Shown one piece after another: positions 10,452 to 20,608 of a stretch of 64,000 nt of DNA. The number at the start of each line of letters is the position of its first letter. Position 1 is the first letter of the stretch. Source of the DNA: Branchipolynoe longqiensis (taxonomy: Eukaryota; Annelida; Polychaeta; Phyllodocida; Polynoidae); NCBI GenBank assembly GCA_030323885.1, contig CM059190.1:89743989-89807988 (forward strand), given 5' to 3'. A model generated the notes under the pieces. It ran no database searches. It had not been told where the DNA came from and was given only the letters and a program-made list of their open reading frames with translations. The translations under genes and the position numbers were made by a program.

Positions 10452-10766
10452 CATCATCATCATGCTGTCGGTCGCGATGTGACAAAGACTGCTTTCATTA
10501 CTTGACTGTCGCTCTCCATTTAGCTCTCTGCTGTGAGAGTGATGTCCATGAGTCGGTCTTAATGTCTCTCATCTTCAGGTTTCTCTTGATGGTATCCTTG
10601 AACCAGAGACGAGGGCGCCCTCTCTATCTGTAACCAGAAGACAGTTGAGAGTAGAGGGTCTGCTTTGGTAGCCCGTCTGATGACATCCTCATGAGGTGTC
10701 CAGTCCACCGGAGATTCTTTTTGATCAGAAGATCTTCCATAGAGGGCAGCCCTGTCCATTACTCCA
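10452..10766 (-). mobile_element. LINE 3' end with (TGA)n tail, family 1
   Basis: The minus strand encodes LPSMEDLLIKKNLRW, TGHLMRMSSDGLPKQTLY, SQLSSGYR, an in-frame stop (10624-10626), then RGRPRLWFKDTIKRNLKMRD and a C-terminus ending ATVK. This is the tail that follows the reverse transcriptase in RTE/CR1-like non-LTR elements (RW.GH..RM...LPKQ...L..G.R.RGRP). After the TAA at 10498-10500 a short 3' UTR ends in ATG/TGA triplets. Imperfect direct repeats of about 80 bp (10369-10450 and about 10765-10855) flank the fragment. Same family as 56759-57105. Confidence 0.82.
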
Positions 10767-10855
10767 ACAACCAACCAATTAACCAACCAACCTACCTCAC
10801 TGGGCACATCACTCAGTGTTTTCGCATCATAACATGGAGACCCAATTTGCTGGAG

Positions 10856-11280
10856 CCAGTTTCAGAGAAGACTCAGTCCGAACGCAGGTGGCATTCTTAT
10901 AATGTAGCCTATGCACAGTATGCGATAATTGGCTGTAAAGTAGAGACCCATTGTGTATTGATGCTACTTGCAGGAGACAGAGAGTGTACAGCAGCAGCAT
11001 GTGATACATTTTTGGGTGGACGGGGAAAATCGCATGACACTAGACGGTTTCATGATCTGATGCGGGCGTACTGCTTGGAGAAGAACTCACCAGCTATATA
11101 TATATAGACCGAATACGAGACTCGCTCAGATGGCAACGGATACATGCCTGAGCGAATACTGACTGGAGCGGCGCTTTACATAGCATTAGATCCCTATGTT
11201 GCAGCTCTTGTCACCTCACTTTAACATGTATTCCTTATTTGAATATACACTCATTCTATCCTAACAAAATATTTTCCTAT
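10856..11280. other. No recognised feature
   Basis: Open frames up to 138 codons on the plus strand extend from the LINE flank; no domain is recognised. Confidence 0.45.
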
Positions 11281-11780
11281 TGTTGTGGTCTGCATTGCCC
11301 TCTCAGGTAAAGGGGCTGTCAGTGTCACATTATGACGCATCGCGCCGACGTATGTGATTTTTGGCCGCTACGTCGGGATACGTCGTTATGCATTACGCGT
11401 GCATTAGGCGCTCATTGGTGTATGTCAACATTCGTCGGGATACGGCGTCGCACGTCAAGGGGTCAGCAAAGTTTTGTGCATGCCCAAAACTTTCCGTGAG
11501 CGTAATGCGAGCATTTTTCGCCATGAGGTACGTTAGCCATACGTTGGCCATACGCTATGCATACAGTATGTATACATCCAACTTTGCCCCCCATGCCGAA
11601 AAGTTAGACGCTTCTCGACATAAAAAAAGTGATTTTACACGTTGGACGCACGCTTGCGAGATGCGTCGTAATGTGACAGGGCCTTAAGTAGCCACATGGA
11701 CGGGCAGGCATGGATCGGGTGACTGCATTAGGGAGTTTAGGTGGTGTAATGGTTAGCTGTCAGGTAGTGAATTTAAAATG
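11281..11780 (+). mobile_element. TRIM LTR fragment split by a MITE
   Basis: 11281-11310 matches the LTR start (TGTGGTCTGCATTGCCCTCT). 11685-11780 resumes the LTR (CCACATGGACGGGCAGGCAT, then box A GGTGGTGTAATGGTTAGC) and decays before box B. The MITE 11311-11684 lies between. Confidence 0.7.
11311..11684. mobile_element. Harbinger-like MITE, 374 bp
   Basis: Terminal inverted repeats AGGGGCTGTCAGTGTCACAT and, from the other end, AGGCCCTGTCACATTACGAC. The 3-bp duplication TAA at 11308-11310 and 11685-11687 fits the PIF/Harbinger superfamily. No transposase. Confidence 0.75.
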
Positions 11781-11856
11781 TTTTTTTGTTTTTTTTTGGG
11801 GGGGGGGTTACCTGTGCGCTGGCTTATTCCAGAATGCACGGTATTCGACACTATGC

Positions 11857-12125
11857 ACGTGCACGCACATACACACAGCCACACCTGCATAAACACACAG
11901 CCACACCTGCATACACACACGCAACCAAACATACAGCCATACACAGCCACACACACAACCACACACACAGCCATGCACGCAACCACACATGCAACCATAT
12001 ATGCAACCATATATACAGCCATACACACAACCATACACACAGCCATAACACAGCCATGCACACAGCCATAACACAGCCATGCACACAGCCACGCACACAG
12101 CTACGCACACAGCCACGCACACAAA
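11857..12125. repeat. CACACAGCCATG-type minisatellite
   Basis: CA-rich units (CACACAGCCAYGCACACAAC and variants). Open frames in several phases are artefacts. Confidence 0.9.
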
Positions 12126-12136
12126 CAATCAGACAC

Positions 12137-12477
12137 GTATAGCTCAGGCGGTAGAGTGTCCACCTATGAAGGAATTGATCATGATCCTATCGATCCTACT
12201 CAGTGGACCCATTTGCAGTTTGGGCTATTTTCCGTTCCAACCAGTGGTCCACAACTGGTTCATCAAAGGATGTGGTATGCGCTTTCCTGTCTGTCGGAAA
12301 GTGCACATAAAAGACCCCTTGCTGCTTATCGGTAAGAGTAGCCCATGTGGCGGCAGCGGGTTTCCTCCAAAGAAATATATCAGAATGACCATATCTTTGA
12401 CATCCAATAGCCGATGATACAAAATTCAATGTGCTCCAGAGGTGTCGTTAAATAAAACAAGCTTTACTCTACTTTAG
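12137..12477 (+). mobile_element. Second SINE family (mollusc-type), full length
   Basis: tRNA-like start (TATAGCTCAGGCGGTAGAGT), then TAAAAGACCCCTTGCTGCTT, TTTCCTCCAAAGAAATAT, TTTGACATCCAATAGCCGAT, ATGTGCTCCAGAGGTGTCGT, ending GTTAAATAAAACAAGCTTT. I recognise this 3' body from many mollusc genomes (established knowledge, not checked here). A shorter copy lies at 48478-48695. Confidence 0.85.
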
Positions 12478-13042
12478 TCCATTCATCCATAGCAACTATC
12501 GTCCCGGAAAGTCCTCTACCAGCCTCGTTTTCGATCACCAGTGAATAAGGTCTATGGCTTTCCAAAGCTAAAGTTATGTGGTGGGGGCTATTGTGTTGCC
12601 TCTTGTGAAGCCTTGCTATGGATCTCCGGCGAACCCATTTAGTCGAGGTGGGTGTGTGGGGGTGGGGTGGGGGTGTCTTGTGTTTGTGTGTTAGAGCTGA
12701 AAAGCGGGTGCACTTGCTTGCTTTCTTTTCAGATCTATTTGGCCATTTGTCATGGAACTATATATTCTAGTGATTTTGTTGTTGGTGATTTTTTTTTGTT
12801 AGTGATTGTTTGTTTATTCTGCTCATAACGGTTAAGTGCATGCACTTGTATTTACGGCTGTGCAGTAGTGGTCATAATCCATACTGATTGATTTCCTTTA
12901 TCAATAATTTCTGTGAACTTGTTTGGTGTAAAATCGGGGAATTTCCAATTTTTGGTTTTCGATTATATTTGTGTGCATAGTTAACATTTGTAGTACCTTC
13001 TACCAATGCAATTAGTGTTTTAATTTAGATATATATATATAT
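12478..13042. other. No recognised gene
   Basis: Contains a TG/GGGTG-rich patch near 12645-12690. Nothing else is identified. Confidence 0.5.
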
Positions 13043-13236
13043 AGTAAAACCTCCCGAAATCGACCGACCATGGGACTGACTTTAAATGGTCCATTAAGGG
13101 AGGTGGTCGGTTTAGGGATTTAAAAAAAATATCATTACAATGGTATTGTATGGACGACCGTTTGGGACCCAAATAAAGCATTCGATAGAGGGGAGTGGTC
13201 GATCTGTGGAGGTGATTGGTTAGAGAGGTTTTACTG
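13043..13236. mobile_element. pogo/Tigger-like MITE (AAACCTCTCTAAATCGACC family)
   Basis: Starts AGTAAAACCTCCCGAAATCG and ends GGTTAGAGAGGTTTTACTG, next to TA on both sides. Internal landmarks GACCATGGGAC and CCCAAATAAAGC are shared with four other copies in the window. Confidence 0.8.
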
Positions 13237-13239
13237 TAC

Positions 13240-13767
13240 TACGTTAGATTTTTGTAATTTTTGTTGGGGGGGGGGGGGTTAGTGACACCTTTGAGGGTTA
13301 GGTGTGTGGATAATTTGTATGGGTTTCAAGTACTCCATTTTGTATGGTACTAGTGCCATTCGGCTAAACAGAAGGTACCCCATGCATCGAAGTAATACAG
13401 GTGAAATAGTCACTCACTGCATCAACTCGTTGCTACACTTGGAAATTAAAGCATGGTTCATTACATGTTCCGGAAATCCTAGAAACTCCTTGAATTTCAT
13501 GATTTTAAAATCCGGCCTGGAAAAATGCATCCGATGTCTTAGAAACATGATTGAATTTAACCAACAACAATCAGATTAATATTAATAATTAAACTTCCAA
13601 GCGAGTGGGGTGTCACGCCCTGCGCAGGGGGGTGGAGAGGTGCATGCCGGTACCCCCACCCCCCACCCCCCGGATACGGAGATGGGGGGGGGGGGACAGG
13701 ACACTACATAGATAGATCAGTTGTGATCCTGATTAAAAAACAAACACTCAAATTATTGGAGGTACAT
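13240..13767. other. No recognised gene
   Basis: Includes G runs (13265-13277 and 13686-13696) and a 91-codon plus frame without recognisable domain. Confidence 0.5.
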
Positions 13768-14035
13768 CGTCATTTAGTGCTTACAATTACATACATACAT
13801 GCAATGCACTATACACACATAGTAGGTTCAACAACCATACAGGGTGTAGCTTGTACAGGATCATGGTCATGGCAACCAGTGTCGTGGGGGGGGGGTGAAA
13901 ATGGGAAATATTGTGCCTAGATTCCTGGCCAGAGTGCTAACCATTACACCCCCTGGGCTCCCTGATGTCACCACCCTACCTATGCCTACCTGTCTATGTG
14001 GCTCCTTGCCTGAGAGGTCAGTGCAGACTACTACA
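13768..14035 (-). mobile_element. TRIM element, partial (internal part plus one LTR)
   Basis: Reverse orientation. 13768-13879 is the internal region up to the primer-binding side (GGCAACCAG, the complement of CTGGTTGCC). 13880-14035 is an LTR with a deletion inside the tRNA-like part. The other LTR is missing. Confidence 0.75.
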
Positions 14036-14050
14036 CATGCAATCCATAAA

Positions 14051-14320
14051 AACTGCTTGCAAAGTGTTGAAGTGCTGCTGGCTTTTGCAAGTTTCTAGCT
14101 GCACTCTCTCGGGAAGCAAATAGAGGTCTCACACCGGCAAGAACACGTCAAGACCACCACAAACTATTTGTCCCTGCAGTGGCTGGTCAGGAGATGTTGG
14201 GAGTTCCATTCATCACCGCCCTTAATGTTGCCACGGGAACATGGTTTTCTGTTAGGGTTTGCTCCCTTAGCCTTTGGTTCTATCAAGAACCTGTACCACA
14301 AATGCCGCCTTTATCATGCT
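14051..14320 (+). repeat. Dispersed repeat, unknown class
   Basis: GTTGAAGTGCTGCTGGCTTT ... TCACACCGGCAAGAACA ... GGGTTTGCTCCCTTAGCC is found again at 38217-38467 at clear similarity. No coding capacity or ends are recognised. Confidence 0.75.
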
Positions 14321-14336
14321 TGAGCTTGAAGTCACC

Positions 14337-14734
14337 TAGATAAAGGATTCACCCGGTACTCGCAGTACACGGGTGAATACCAACCCTATATAAAAATGGT
14401 CGAAAATGCGGGGGAAATGAAATGAGAGCCTAATTTCACAATTATTCTTTACATATGTCTTATTATTTCCTCGTTACCTTTGAGTTGAAAAATATAATAA
14501 AATAGCTAGTTTAATATGATTTAAAAGTGAAATCGATGGCGTTCTATGGCTGCCATCTTGTCTTTTTGCATTCTTTCCCATTTCACCAGACAAATCTGGG
14601 CCAATATATGTAGCCATTTGATCCTGGAACCACAGTTTCTACTTCCTGTTCCGTACTAAAGCTATTTTTGCCCGTATTTACACTATGCTGTCGTTCACCC
14701 GTGTACTACAAGTACCGGGTGAATCTTTTATCTA
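14337..14734. mobile_element. TAGATAAAAG MITE, 9-bp TSD, copy 1
   Basis: Terminal repeats TAGATAAAGGATTCACCCGG and, inverted, TAGATAAAAGATTCACCCGG. The exact 9-bp duplication GAAGTCACC is at 14328-14336 and 14735-14743. Next to each end lies a hairpin pairing TTCACCCGGTACT with AGTACACGGGTGAA. Length 398 bp, no coding capacity. Confidence 0.92.
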
Positions 14735-14743
14735 GAAGTCACC

Positions 14744-15180
14744 CCCCCCTTCTTTATTGTATTTAGTATGTGTGTGTGTTTTCATAGTTTTTTTGTGTGT
14801 GTGGTTCTTTTTAATGTGTGTATAGGTTTTATTCCATGCGGTAGGTGGTGGTGGTCACTCACAGAATATTCTACCTAGTACTACATTACAAATAAACAAC
14901 AACAACGTCTGTTGGCAATGTTCAATGATATATACGGTGTGGATGATCTATATTTGAGGTGGGGGGCGAGATCTGCTGCGCATGTTGTTTCGTAGGGAGG
15001 TCTCAGGGGACCCTGTTTGTGAGGGGGTTGGGGTGGGAGTGGACGGCAGGGGACAGATTGGTGGGAGTAGTGGTGGTGGGATTGTCATTGATCCTGTCGT
15101 AAAGAAGACTGCGTCCGCCTCACGTCACTCTAATGACGCTCCCCAACCAACCCACTGCCCAGGCTCCTCGCGCACCCACC
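14744..15180. other. No recognised gene
   Basis: TG-rich patch at 14766-14825 and AC/AAC tract near 14888. Composition becomes GC-richer towards 15180. Confidence 0.45.
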
Positions 15181-15196
15181 CCGGAAGTGACGTCAC
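15181..15196 (+). promoter_or_regulatory. ETS-CRE-like composite motif
   Basis: CCGGAAGTGACGTCAC joins an ETS core (CCGGAAGT) to a CRE (TGACGTCA). This arrangement is known from promoters of housekeeping genes in animals. No adjacent first exon was identified, so promoter function is only a possibility. Confidence 0.35.
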
Positions 15197-15211
15197 ACGC
15201 CTCCTAGCGGG

Positions 15212-15555
15212 GAGACCAGACGGGATGGCCGAATGAGTTAGAGCGTCCGTCTCCCGTGCTGGTAGATCGTGGGGTCGTGGGTTCGAGTCCCGGTCGAGTC
15301 AAACCAATGACTTTAAAATTGATACTTGTCGCTTCCTAGCCAGGTGCTCGGCATTATTAGGATAGGGCAAGGACTGGTGTGCTCAGTGTCAGGATAATGT
15401 GACTGAGTGGGATACCAGGTCATGGTGCCGGCGGCCTGGTTTCCCAGTGGGACAGCACTATAAAGTCGCCATGAGTGCGCACTGTCACAAGTCGGTACCC
15501 GTCCTGATATGACCTTAGATGTTGCTAGGACGTAAAACAACAACAAACAAACAAA
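15212..15555 (+). mobile_element. tRNA-derived SINE, head type A, near-consensus, 12-bp TSD
   Basis: Box A GATGGCCGAATGAGTTAGAG, box B GGGTTCGAGTCCC, intact body and (AAC)(AAAC)n tail. CCTCCTAGCGGG at 15200-15211 and 15556-15567 is exact. It serves as the reference copy for this family. Confidence 0.95.
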
Positions 15556-15567
15556 CCTCCTAGCGGG

Positions 15568-15987
15568 AACGCCCAGCGCCTCGCACGGCAGTGTCCCGCT
15601 TAATGCTGAGCGGTGACCAGACTGACCACACGGTTCAAACCAGTTAGGTGTAAAATGATTCACACTTTTGTGTGTTTGTTTGTACCCAGGTGTTTGTGGA
15701 TATCTTCCGATTGAAGTAGAGGCAGTTGTATATGATACTGATAGAGGTGTAAATTGTCATTTACAAAATACAATGTATTGGGTTCCCTTTTCACTGCTGC
15801 TCTATCCTCTTTTGCTGCGTATCTCCTTTTTTCCTCCTCCCTCCTCTCCAACACCATTAGTTACTGGACTCAAGTGCTTCAGCTAAAATCGGAACGATTT
15901 ATCAGTGCTGATTCGACGGCCTTTCGGCGAACCGACTCAAGTACTTTGTACTCCTGACTACTCACAGAAGTTTACACTTCAGCCAAA
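15568..15987. other. No recognised feature
   Basis: Short frames on both strands with no domain. No repeat family is recognised. Confidence 0.5.
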
Positions 15988-16250
15988 ATCGTGACAGTGC
16001 ACACTCATGGTGACTTTATACTGCTGACCCACTGGGAGACCATGCTGTCAGCATAATGACCCGATTTCCCCCTCGGTCACATTATCCTGATACTGAGCTA
16101 ACCAGTCCTTGCCCTATCCTATTAATGCTGAGTGCCATGCGAGGTAGCGACAAGTGCCAATTTTCTATGTCATTGGTTTGAATCGGCCGGGATTCCCGAC
16201 CTTCCGCATGGGGAGCCTGCACTCTATCTATTCGGCCATTGCGTCCGGTT
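15988..16250 (-). mobile_element. tRNA-derived SINE lacking its 3' tail
   Basis: Reverse copy from GTGACAGTGCACACTCATGG to the head (GGCCATTGCGTCCGG). The last 80 bp or so of the usual 3' end are missing at 15988. Confidence 0.85.
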
Positions 16251-16274
16251 TGTTGGGGAGGTGAAGGAGTGCCG

Positions 16275-16762
16275 GTGTCGCAGTTTCCGCCCTCCGCCAG
16301 TTTCTGCCGTCCGCATACACTCAAATGCATTGTCAATGGCCGTGAGCAATCTTCATACAGAAAAAGTGAAATATCTCTAAAACCACACCACCTAGAAACA
16401 AATAGCTTGGTACACATATAGAAAACATCTTTACCAAAAAGATTATATTAAATTTATACGGTTAGGGTTCTTGATTTCTATTAATTTTGAATAAAACAAA
16501 TGTTTTGCACTGAGCATACCGTCAAACTCAAGGCATTGTCAATGGTGGTGAGCAATCTTCATACAGAAAATACAGAAAAAGTGAAATATCTCTAAAACCA
16601 CATCACCTAGAAACAAATCGCTTGGTACACATATAGAAAACATCTTTACCAAAAACATTATATTAAATTTATAAGGTTAGTGATGATGCTGTTCGATTTT
16701 GACGCATGCGCAGAAGCGATGCGGATGGCGGAAACTGGTGGAGGGTGGAAACTGCGACAGCG
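16275..16762 (+). mobile_element. MITE with 42-bp inverted ends and two internal repeats
   Basis: TCGCAGTTTCCGCCCTCCGC near 16278 is complementary to the sequence ending GGAAACTGCGA near 16757. Between them two about 215-bp repeats share GAGCAATCTTCATACAGAAA and GTGAAATATCTCTAAAACCA. The same internal repeat occurs in elements with other ends (30269-30724 and 50978-51752). Confidence 0.75.
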
Positions 16763-16974
16763 GGTTGCAGGAATAACGCGTCTGGTGGACACAGCCTCTG
16801 CAAACAGTCGGCAGGTCTGAGCCCCTACAAACGAGGCTAAGTTGACAGCCAATTCCTTTGTTTCAGCTGGCGATCTGTATTCCTCACACCAACACCACCA
16901 CGACACATACACACATACACACATACACACGCGCACACGCACGCACACTCGCACACATGCACCTATCTATCATA

Positions 16975-17292
16975 CACGGTGGCCCAATCGGTAGAGTGCA
17001 GGCCTCCCCTGTGGGAGATCGGGAGTTCCATTGCTAGTCGAGTCAAACCAATGACTTACAACATTGATACTTGTCACTCCCTAGTCAGGCGCTTGGCATT
17101 ATTAGGATACGGCAAGGACTGGTTGGCTCGGTGTCAGGATAATGTGACTGAGTGGGAGATCGGGTCACGCTGCTGGCGGTGTGTTCTCCCAGTGTATCAG
17201 CATTATAAGGTCGCCATGAGTGTGCACTATCACAAGTCGATACCTGTCCTCATATTACCTTAGATGTTGTTAGGTGAAACAACAAACAAATA
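16975..17292 (+). mobile_element. tRNA-derived SINE, head type B
   Basis: Head GTGGCCCAATCGGTAGAGTG with diverged box B. The tail is GAAACAACAAACAAATAAT. Confidence 0.87.
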
Positions 17293-17320
17293 ATACAATT
17301 ATACATGCATACATGTGTAT

Positions 17321-17545
17321 ATACATACATACATACATACATACATACATACATACATACATACGTACGTACGTACGTACATACATACATACATACATAC
17401 ATACATACATACATACATACATACATACATACATACATACATACATACATACATACATACATACATACATACATACATACATACATACATACATACATAC
17501 ATACATACATACATACATACTTCCATACATACTTCCATACATACA
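17321..17545. repeat. (CATA)n with a (CGTA)n patch
   Basis: About 220 bp of near-pure CATA with an internal CGTACGTACGTA patch. Tyr/His/Ile frames here are artefacts. Confidence 0.97.
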
Positions 17546-18150
17546 CACACACACATGCCTTATCCAATTTTTTAAAGCTTGAATATTTGCTATATTTAAC
17601 AAATATTGAAATTCTTGAATTATTAATTGTGGCATAGCAATTAAAACTACTTAAAAACTAGCTCTAAGTTCTAACAGCTGAGAAGTGCCATGCGGGCTGA
17701 ATGACACAAATAGTTATAGGTTGACTGATTGATTGATTGATTGGTGGTTGCTTTATGCCGTGTTGGCAGCATAGGCCATATTCACGGCAAGAAATGTTTG
17801 TTATTTGTTCAAACCATCGCTTTTAGATGTAAAGGCAGAAAATCAATTATGTGCCAATAGACACTCATTAAATTAGAAAGCTCATAATCATATATTTGTG
17901 GTCATGGGAAACAAATTCCCATAGAAAAAGAAAAGTTTTATAAATAATTGATAGAATCTATTTAGTAAACTATATGAGGTGGTACAGTCCAGCTGCCCCT
18001 CAAAAATGCTAAAATGTTTTCCTATTTTACCGTAGTAAAAAGGTCACGCATACTGTCTGCAGGTTGACTACAGCAGCCTTCAACCTTGTTTGGGCCTTCA
18101 ATAACTCACAGAGGATATGTTGTTTCAGGATAAACTAAACTATATAAATA
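17546..18150. other. No recognised feature
   Basis: AT-rich sequence with a (TTGA)n patch at 17723-17742. No coding or family signature. Confidence 0.5.
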
Positions 18151-18329
18151 CAGTAGAACCTCTCTAAATTGTGCACACCTTGGGACCGACTTTATGTGGT
18201 CCATTTAGGGAGGTGCTCGGGTTAGGGAGTTAGAAAATGGTTACAATGGTACTGTTGGGACCCAAATAAAGCGATCGATTTAGGGAAGTGGTCGATATGT
18301 GGAGGTGGTTGCTTAGAGAGGTTTTACTG
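18151..18329. mobile_element. pogo/Tigger-like MITE (AAACCTCTCTAAATCGACC family)
   Basis: Begins CAGTAGAACCTCTCTAAATT, ends TTAGAGAGGTTTTACTG, flanked by TA on both sides. Confidence 0.85.
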
Positions 18330-18819
18330 TAGTCACATTCGATCATGATAATTGTGAATAAGGCCAATTTAAGAAAACGTTGGTGGTCATCCTTTTTGAT
18401 CACACAAATCAGGGTCGGGCGAGCGGTTTTAATTTTTTTATTTGTCTGGCCTATGACGTAGACGTAATACATATCGATGTTGATCATGTTGCATAGAGTG
18501 TGTTTCTGAAAGTTTAATTGCTGCTAGCCCGACATATTTTGAATAGTTTTTGTATTAAAAAAAACAAACACATTAAATAATGAACAAAAATCAGGGTTGA
18601 GCGATTTTTCAGGCCCCTCGGGTCGGAACACAATTGGTTGTGGGGGGAGGGGGGCTGAGGTAAAGCTGCGTTGGTCATGTTACTGGTCCTTTAATGCTGA
18701 GGATAGGCTGAAGGATTGTCAGCTGGGTGAGTGGAGAGGGGGGGCGGGGGTATTCTTCTTGAAGATTTATACTGCCTATCATGGATAAGTCTGAATAGAC
18801 TTGTTTTCACCATTAGACA
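18330..18819. other. No recognised gene
   Basis: CAGGGTCGGGCG at 18411 and a related CAGGGTTGAGCG at 18592 recur near 40100 and 40752, so an unnamed repeat end is probable. Otherwise nothing. Confidence 0.4.
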
Positions 18820-19052
18820 GTTTGTCGATAGAAAGCCCGAGCCTACACTTTTACCAACTCAAGGGATTTTTAACCTCCCACACCACCTAGACATGGTATG
18901 AGAGCAACTGGCCTTTAATGACACTGTAAGTTATACACAGCGGTGGAAATCCAAATTGGCAGAGTTGGGGGCACAGGGAATTGAACCACTGACCTTCAGA
19001 TTAGGAGTCCGACCTAGAAAAAAGGCTGACACTCTAACCACTCTACCACAGG
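18820..19052 (-). mobile_element. Third tRNA-headed SINE-like repeat
   Basis: On the minus strand CTGTGGTAGAGTGGTTAGAG resembles box A and AGTGGTTCAATTCCC resembles box B, about 60 nt apart with the inter-box part slightly expanded. The body towards 18820 is not shared with the other SINEs here. Only this copy is seen. Confidence 0.5.
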
Positions 19053-19200
19053 GTATTGTCGTGTGTCAGAGTGGGGGGAGAGCGGGGGCCGGGGTTGGGG
19101 CGACGGCGGGGCGGGGCGGGTGGGGGAGGGCGGGGGTTGGTCGGGGACGGCGGGGGTTGGGGGCCTTTTGGGGGGATTGGGGGGGGGTGTTGTCGGGTGT
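19053..19200. repeat. G-rich tract
   Basis: GGCGGGG/GGGGGTTGG-type sequence; gly/pro-rich frames are not genes. Confidence 0.7.
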
Positions 19201-19375
19201 CATGGTCATTACAACCGTTCAGAAAGCGGTCTATTGATATTATACGGTTGGATGCTTCTCTGACAACCCGGGAGATCCTTACATAAGTAAAAGTGGGTGC
19301 TGCCACCGCGCGGGCTGTTGGCAAACTACGGCTGCGTGGTGAGAGGCAATCTGCGATAACGCATAAAAGTTGCAC

Positions 19376-19490
19376 ACCCTAATGGTTTTTAATTTTTGTC
19401 ATATTTATTAGATGAATATAGTGGGTTTGATCATTATAATCTGGTTTACTTTAATTTGAAGTAACTTCTATTTTAAGGGGTTAATTTCGG
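19376..19490 (-). mobile_element. Fragment of TTAA-type MITE
   Basis: ATTATAATCTGGTTTACTTT and neighbouring AGTAACTTCTATTTTAAG match the family in reverse orientation. Termini are absent. Confidence 0.5.
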
Positions 19491-20608
19491 CTTGATTTCC
19501 GCGACTTTTGCCGGATACCACTTTCATCCCTGATTAAGGGGGCCGTCCAGAGATGTCTGTCAACATTTTCACTGTCGTGAAAAGCGTAAAACGGGGAGGG
19601 GGGGGGGTAAATAACTTCCACAGAATACGATGGTTCAAGACCATGAGTAGTCAAACTCAACAATGGTGATGATTAATAAGTTGTGTTGGTCACGTGATTG
19701 CTCCCTTAAGCTAACATTCTGTAAAAAATATATGGTCTTTTGGTCATGTTAGATGAGCTTGGAATTATATCAATATCTCAGGCGATGGAGTCGGGGACCA
19801 TTGTTATGTTATAGTGACGCAATGGGTGCCCACTCACTGTGTGACATATGAATGCTATGTGGAACTGTTATGACGCACAGTGACCGTGATTGCGATATTA
19901 TATCCAGATATGAAGATGCTGTTACTAATTACAGAAATGTGCCCTCCATGCACCAGGAAGAGTGAGTGCAAACAGAGTGAGACCATGGATTAATGTTTAT
20001 TGTAACTGTATGATGACTACTTGTTACCATGGGACTGCTGGGTAAGCACACCCAGGCATTCTGCATACATTATGGACACCACCTGCAGTGGGGTTGAGTG
20101 ACAGGTGCCCGTCTTAGGCACCGCCCCTCCCAGGCTGCCTTATACTCCTTGCACTTCCTATGCAGACACACACTCACTCTAGAGATACCAAAAGAAGCAG
20201 TTCACCACTGGGCTGTGTGTAACACCCATGGGACTCAGGTTCAATGGGCTGTAGGCACTGATTTTTATTGAGCAAGCAGGAACCATGTGGGTCTGTGTAG
20301 CAGGTTGTAAGTGAGTCAGGGTGGCAGGTCACTAGTAGGTGAACAAGAGTTGGACTCTGAGCAATAAACCTCTACCTTATCACTGTCAATCTTGCATGAC
20401 TTGTCTTCCCTTTCTTCCTTATGAGTTCTTTATGGTATTTGATAGGTGGAGACTGGCAGACAGTTGCCAGGATCCGCCTGAATAGTAGTGAGTAGAAGAG
20501 TTGTTGAGACGGCCATCGACATACTTTACAATTCGATAGGCTCGGGAGAAACCCCTCAGTGTATGTAATATACTACTAGCGATACACATCTAGCGTATGT
20601 GGTTGTCT
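19491..20608. other. Unassigned; possible LTR remnant
   Basis: From about 19806 (TGTTATGTTATAGTGACGC) to about 20440 the sequence is unique. It contains GAGCAATAAACCTC, a polyadenylation-like signal, about 90 bp before a TGGAGACTGGCAGACAG motif. This arrangement resembles the 3' part of an LTR plus a primer-binding site. There is no second LTR or polymerase, so this is only a possibility. Confidence 0.25.

Noticed and set aside
17250..17637. Repetitive Tyr/Val/Cys/Met and His/Thr/Tyr/Ile proteins
   Set aside because: (CATA)n microsatellite read in all frames.
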